DNA from: Callipepla californica brunnescens
Taxonomy: Eukaryota > Chordata > Aves > Galliformes > Odontophoridae
Length of the DNA stretch: 64,000 nucleotides
Assembly (NCBI GenBank): GCA_023055505.1
Contig: JALIRH010000027.1
Location: 2,306,501 to 2,370,500, forward strand
Direction: 5' to 3'
Below, one piece after another: positions 59,801-64,000 of the stretch (positions are counted from its first letter, which is position 1; each line of letters begins with the position of its first letter). The position numbers and the translations under genes were made by a program. The notes beneath the pieces are model-generated. The model was not told the origin of the DNA, made no database searches, and worked only from the letters and a program-made list of their open reading frames with translations.

Positions 59801-62800
59801 GGAGCTTGAATGAAGTTTTGGGGAAGAAGTCTAAAAATCTGAAGGTTTCCAAGAGCTCAAATGGTAATTGAGTTTTACTGAATGAGTTACTTCTTAGATT
59901 TATTCAGCAATTTATTTGATAAAGCTTCTCCTGCGGTACGTTAATCTTTTCCTTTGATTTATGTAACATTCCAATGTGCTTCTTATTCTTCCATGAAATG
60001 CAGAAGTTATGTGTGGGTGCTGCTTTGTTTTTCTACCTCCATGCAGGGAAACTACATTTATTTAAAAGTAGGAAGCTGGAACTCCCCATGCATGCTGTGC
60101 TCTGCTGTCTTCTGCTTCTTTTAAGGATTTTTAAGTAGTGATGAAATAGCTAGACATGTAACTGCCATGGGTCTTATCGAAATGCTTAGCATTGCTTTAA
60201 GAAATGGAGCTTCCCTTACATCATTAAATGAAATACAGCTTTGCTTCCACATTCACCATCTATACAGTGCAGATATGATGATGGAGGGGGGGACTCCTGC
60301 ATGTCAGTGCCAACCTAACGGTGATTGTTCTGCTGCTCTTTAAAGGAAAGCTGGGATGTGTGCCCTCGTTCCCAGGGAGGAATGCTCAGAAGTCTGCAGG
60401 TGAACCAGTTGTGATTTTTGATGATAGCAGGTCAGTTTTCACAACAGCCGTTGGTTAAGGATCAAAATGTATGTGTATGAGACTTTAGGTGGCTGAAAAT
60501 GCAGTTGATGAGTGGCATGAAGCATCTGAAATAGCATGTCAGATACAGAAACTGAGAGAATGAGACTTCAGGAACAAAATTCAAAGTTTTAAACCAGATA
60601 CAAGCTTACTGCGTTTAAATGAATCTGAGCAGTTCTTCCAGAGTGCATAAATTCATATGTGGAGTGTGGTTAGATTGTGTCATAAGCCTTATGTGCCTGG
60701 TACTCTTAATGATTTCCTTTCATCCCTATTCTTGTTAAAGCCGAGATGCGTCTGAAAATTCTCAGGATGATGATCAGTTCAGAGCAAAACGTGAATTCCT
60801 GATGAGTGGTTTGCCAGAACTGCTGAGAAGACAGATTGCTAAGAAAGCAGCGGCGATGGAGGCGTACGACCTGGCCAGCTCCTGCTTCAGGGCTGTCGTC
60901 CACGTACAGCAGAAGGACTGTAAGCTTTTGTTCCGTTGCTGATCAATGTGTATGACTGAAGCAGAATTTTAGGCAGCCTGTTTAGAAAAGAGAGTAGCTA
61001 AAGAACAGCTCGTTAACTGCAATTACTGACAGTTCTTTCTTGCTTTGTACTATGGTAATTTTCTTTATTATTTTTCCTTTTTAGTTTGCCCAATGTGGGA
61101 ATTGAAGTCACCGCTGTGTCCTCTCCTAACTGAGCTAAGGGAGCTGAGCACTGAGGTCACTGATGTCACAAAAATCGCCGTCTCACTTGGTGAATTTTCC
61201 ACTGCAAAGTCAGAACCGACTGGAAGCCGTTCTGCTCCCGTGGTTAGTGCTTCCAACTGGAAGGTCTTATTACACGAAAAATGATTTCCTTATTTTTGTT
61301 ACTTAGTAGAGGAAAAAAAAAACCAAACAAACACAAAATCAACACCAGAAAAACTTTGGTTGGAGTCCTTCAAAGCTGGAGAGGTTTTTAACAGCAGACA
61401 GTTGTCAAGCAGAAAAGTTGGGCACTGGACAAATCTCAGCCCTGGGCTGGGGCAGCTACCACTGTCATCTTTCATTGTTCTTATTTATGTTCTCAGGTGA
61501 CCTGTTATTCTGTATCGCAGCTGTCTGGCCGCCGACCAGCTTTCTCGGAGGCATTCAGGAAGGGTTTGCTGGATGAGATCGTGTCTTGTAACTCTCAGTT
61601 CCCCGTGAGGAAGTACTTCTACAAATTTCTGAAGAGGCAAACGGAGCGGTCGCTGTCGGAGCGCAGCGCACGAGGTTGGTAATGGCACGGGGAGAGCAGC
61701 GTGCAGCCCGTGTCAGAGAGCAGGCTGGCACTTCACAAGTGTTTCAGTGAAAGAATGTGGTTGGAAATAAGCTGGTCCCACATTTAGTGTCATTTTGACA
61801 GAATTCTTCATGTGATTTGAAATGCAGTTGTCAGCCATAGCTTGAATTTTTTTGTTGTAACATTTTTTAAATGTGGGAGTGTTCTTGTTTTCTTTTTCCA
61901 CAGAAAACAGAGATGCCTCTTCAAATTCTGAGGAAGTTCAGAAGCGTTCTGACAACTGGAAGGAAACCAAGAGGAAAAGGAAGGAAAAAGAAGACCAAAA
62001 ATCAAAAAGGAGAAAACAAACTGAGAATGCAGAGACTCAGTCAGAATCCAGAGTTTCCAGGAGTCTCATCACTCCTGTACCTGGAGGAGAAGCAGCAGCA
62101 CACCTGGAGAGAAGCAGAAGCCAGAAGGCAGAAGATACCGAGCATTTATCAGAGACAAATGCACTTTCAGGTAAACGTGCATTTCCTGTCTGATTTTAAT
62201 CCTCCTTCAGCTGAGGAAATTGGGACTTCCACTGGAAGCCCTGAACAGGTCTTAATATTCTGTTAGTGTGAGTAATGGATAGCACTCAATTAAAAAGAAA
62301 ATGGACCATGTATATATATATTTCTTTTTCCTGTAGGTGTTGAAGACATGCTCTGGACAGAAAAGTATCAGCCTCAAGACTCCAGTGAACTTGTAGGGAA
62401 CAAGAAAGAAATTGAAAGGCTACATAGGTTGGAACCATTCTTATAATAACTCAAAGCATCATTTTAGTTAATTAACACGATTTAAGTATAATTATTTAAC
62501 GCTGTGGCAGGATGTGTCTGTGGCTTCTGCTTTGCTTTACTCCCAACAAGTTGCAGAAACAAATTGGCAGTAGATATGAATTACATTCTAGTCGTAGTTT
62601 CTTGGAGTATGTGACAAAGTGCTTTCCACAATTCAAATAGATCAAAGTGATCTAATTTTATACAAATCAACGGATACAGCAGAGAGTGAAGGAGTTACTG
62701 ACAAAATAATCAAACCTGAAGGTCTTTTTTAATTGTGAGGAGCTTAATATGTTTCTAAGGAAGATTCGAAGTGGCTGATCTCAAGATCTGTTCTCTTGTA

Positions 62801-63976
62801 TCTTTTTGTTTACTTTATTCAGCAGTAATTTTTTTTATTGTTCTGTTCCTTTTATAGCTGGTTAAAAGAATGGAAAAAAAGAGCTGACTGGGAAGAGAAG
62901 AGAAATCAAAAAGGGGAAAAAGAGGACAAAGAGCATCAAGGTGCTGAAAGAGCTCAGAACAACATACGTAGCTCCTCCTTGAAGTTGACATTAAAATAAT
63001 ATGAATTTATAACGAATTAAACAGTCCTTTCTCTTTTCTACAGATTCCTTGGATAGCCTTGATTTTAAAGATGACAAATCTGATATCGAGGAGGAGAACA
63101 ACCTTTGCAACACAGTTCTGATAACTGGTCCACCAGGAGTGGGGAAGACTGCTGCAGTATATGCTTGTGCTCAGGAGCTTGGTTTTAAGGTTTGTGGAGT
63201 CGTTGTCAGTACTGTTTTTCTTATTTGTTCGTGGTGATATGAAAGGATTTGTAATACAGGATGTCTGTAATTAAATTTCTTGCAGATATTTGAAGTCAAT
63301 GCCTCCTGCCAGCGCAGTGGTAGACAGATTCTGTCTCAGCTAAAAGAAGCTACTCAGTCTCATCAAGTGGACAAAAAAGGCACTAATGCACATAAGCCTT
63401 GCTTTTTCAACAGCTGTAGCAGTGCAAAGTCACCAAGTAAGTTTCATAGTTACGTTGGTATTTTTTAGGAACTGAGCTTCCAAAACCATTGAGAAACATT
63501 TAAGAAAGATAGCAAAGTTTGTTTCATATGTTAACACAACTGTGTACCGAGTTAAATAATGACTGTATCAAAGTGACTGACTCTTGATTCTCTTCCTACA
63601 TTATTTCTGTAGTGTTGGAGTAAGTGCTGTGATGCTTTGAATAGAAAGTTGAGCAGAAAGCATTCCCTGAACAGGAGAAAAGGAAAAATAAGCAGGAAGC
63701 AGTACCTGCACTGTGCTAAAAGCAAAACCTGACTCTGCTCTACGTGCGCTTGAGAACTGTCATCCTGAGATTGCATTTCAAATTCAATATAAATATATCT
63801 TGCAGAAAAAGTGTACTCTCCAAAGAAAGTTATTTCACCAAGAAAACCTCCACTGTCACCAAAAGGAGCGGGATTAAAACGAAGCCTGCCCCCTAAAACA
63901 CTTGCAAACTATTTCAAAATGCATTCCAGATGCAAAGGTAACGATGGAACAGTAACATCTCAAGAGAAAAATAAGG
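56811..63976 (+). CDS. ATAD5: ATAD5, PCNA-unloading AAA+ protein (first 15 exons; 3' truncated by window)
   Basis: Exons: 56811-56888, 56974-58676, 58793-58880, 59397-59561, 59725-59863, 60346-60430, 60741-60919, 61085-61242, 61497-61674, 61904-62170, 62337-62427, 62858-62940, 63044-63189, 63286-63436, 63806-63976. They encode 1227 complete codons; the gene continues past the window (human has about 1844). ATAD5 (yeast Elg1) replaces RFC1 in an RFC-like complex that unloads PCNA from chromatin and recruits USP1-UAF1 to deubiquitinate it. Recognisable parts are the start MVGRLAV, a PIP-like motif at 38-45 (AETITRYF), the conserved block VKSTLEERHQFMKAFRQP from residue 384, the RFC-box MLWTEKYQP at 1018-1026, Walker A GPPGVGKT at 1100-1107 (Lys1106), and KTLANYFK near 1201-1208. 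Exon 2 is one 1.7-kb exon rich in Lys/Glu/Ser. Phases agree at every junction. The exon 8 donor could alternatively lie 3 bases earlier. Confidence 0.96.
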
Positions 63977-64000
63977 GTAGGTGTCACTAGTTAATGGTTA

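Overview
This is a piece of a vertebrate nuclear chromosome, most likely from a bird and probably a galliform such as chicken. The genes are split into many short exons with GT-AG introns. Promoters sit in CpG islands, and there are few repeats. One short 3' tail resembles a CR1 LINE, the typical sauropsid retroposon. Species is inferred from protein similarity and compact introns, not proven.

Five protein-coding genes are recognised, and their exon chains were rebuilt with consistent reading phase. COPRS (minus, 7571-10517) encodes the histone-binding cofactor of PRMT5. UTP6 (minus, 11856-20566, 19 exons) encodes a HAT-repeat subunit of the small-subunit processome. SUZ12 (plus, 27605-43799, 16 exons) encodes a core subunit of Polycomb repressive complex 2. 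CRLF3 (minus, 49281-56452, 8 exons) encodes a cytokine-receptor-like protein. ATAD5 (plus, from 56811, truncated by the window end after 15 exons) encodes the PCNA-unloading clamp-loader subunit. Predicted lengths are 176, 597, 775 and 439 residues for the first four; 1227 complete codons of ATAD5 lie in the window.

Layout: 1-7.5 kb is non-coding, AT-rich sequence (COPRS 3' UTR and intergenic DNA, perhaps the 3' UTR of a left-hand neighbour). COPRS and UTP6 run leftward at 7.5-20.6 kb. A gene-free gap of about 6 kb (20.9-26.9 kb) leads to the large SUZ12 CpG island. SUZ12 runs rightward to a 3' UTR ending near 45.85 kb, and CRLF3 converges on it. CRLF3 and ATAD5 are divergent, with start codons only 358 bp apart across a shared CpG-island promoter carrying three CACGTG boxes and an E2F-type site.

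The genes are not an operon. They form a conserved block matching human 17q11.2 around NF1, but here SUZ12 abuts CRLF3. In human (from memory) only the SUZ12P1 pseudogene lies beside CRLF3. No new biological system is evident. The most notable points are that adjacency, a GC-AG intron in CRLF3, lineage changes in SUZ12 and ATAD5, and structured promoters.
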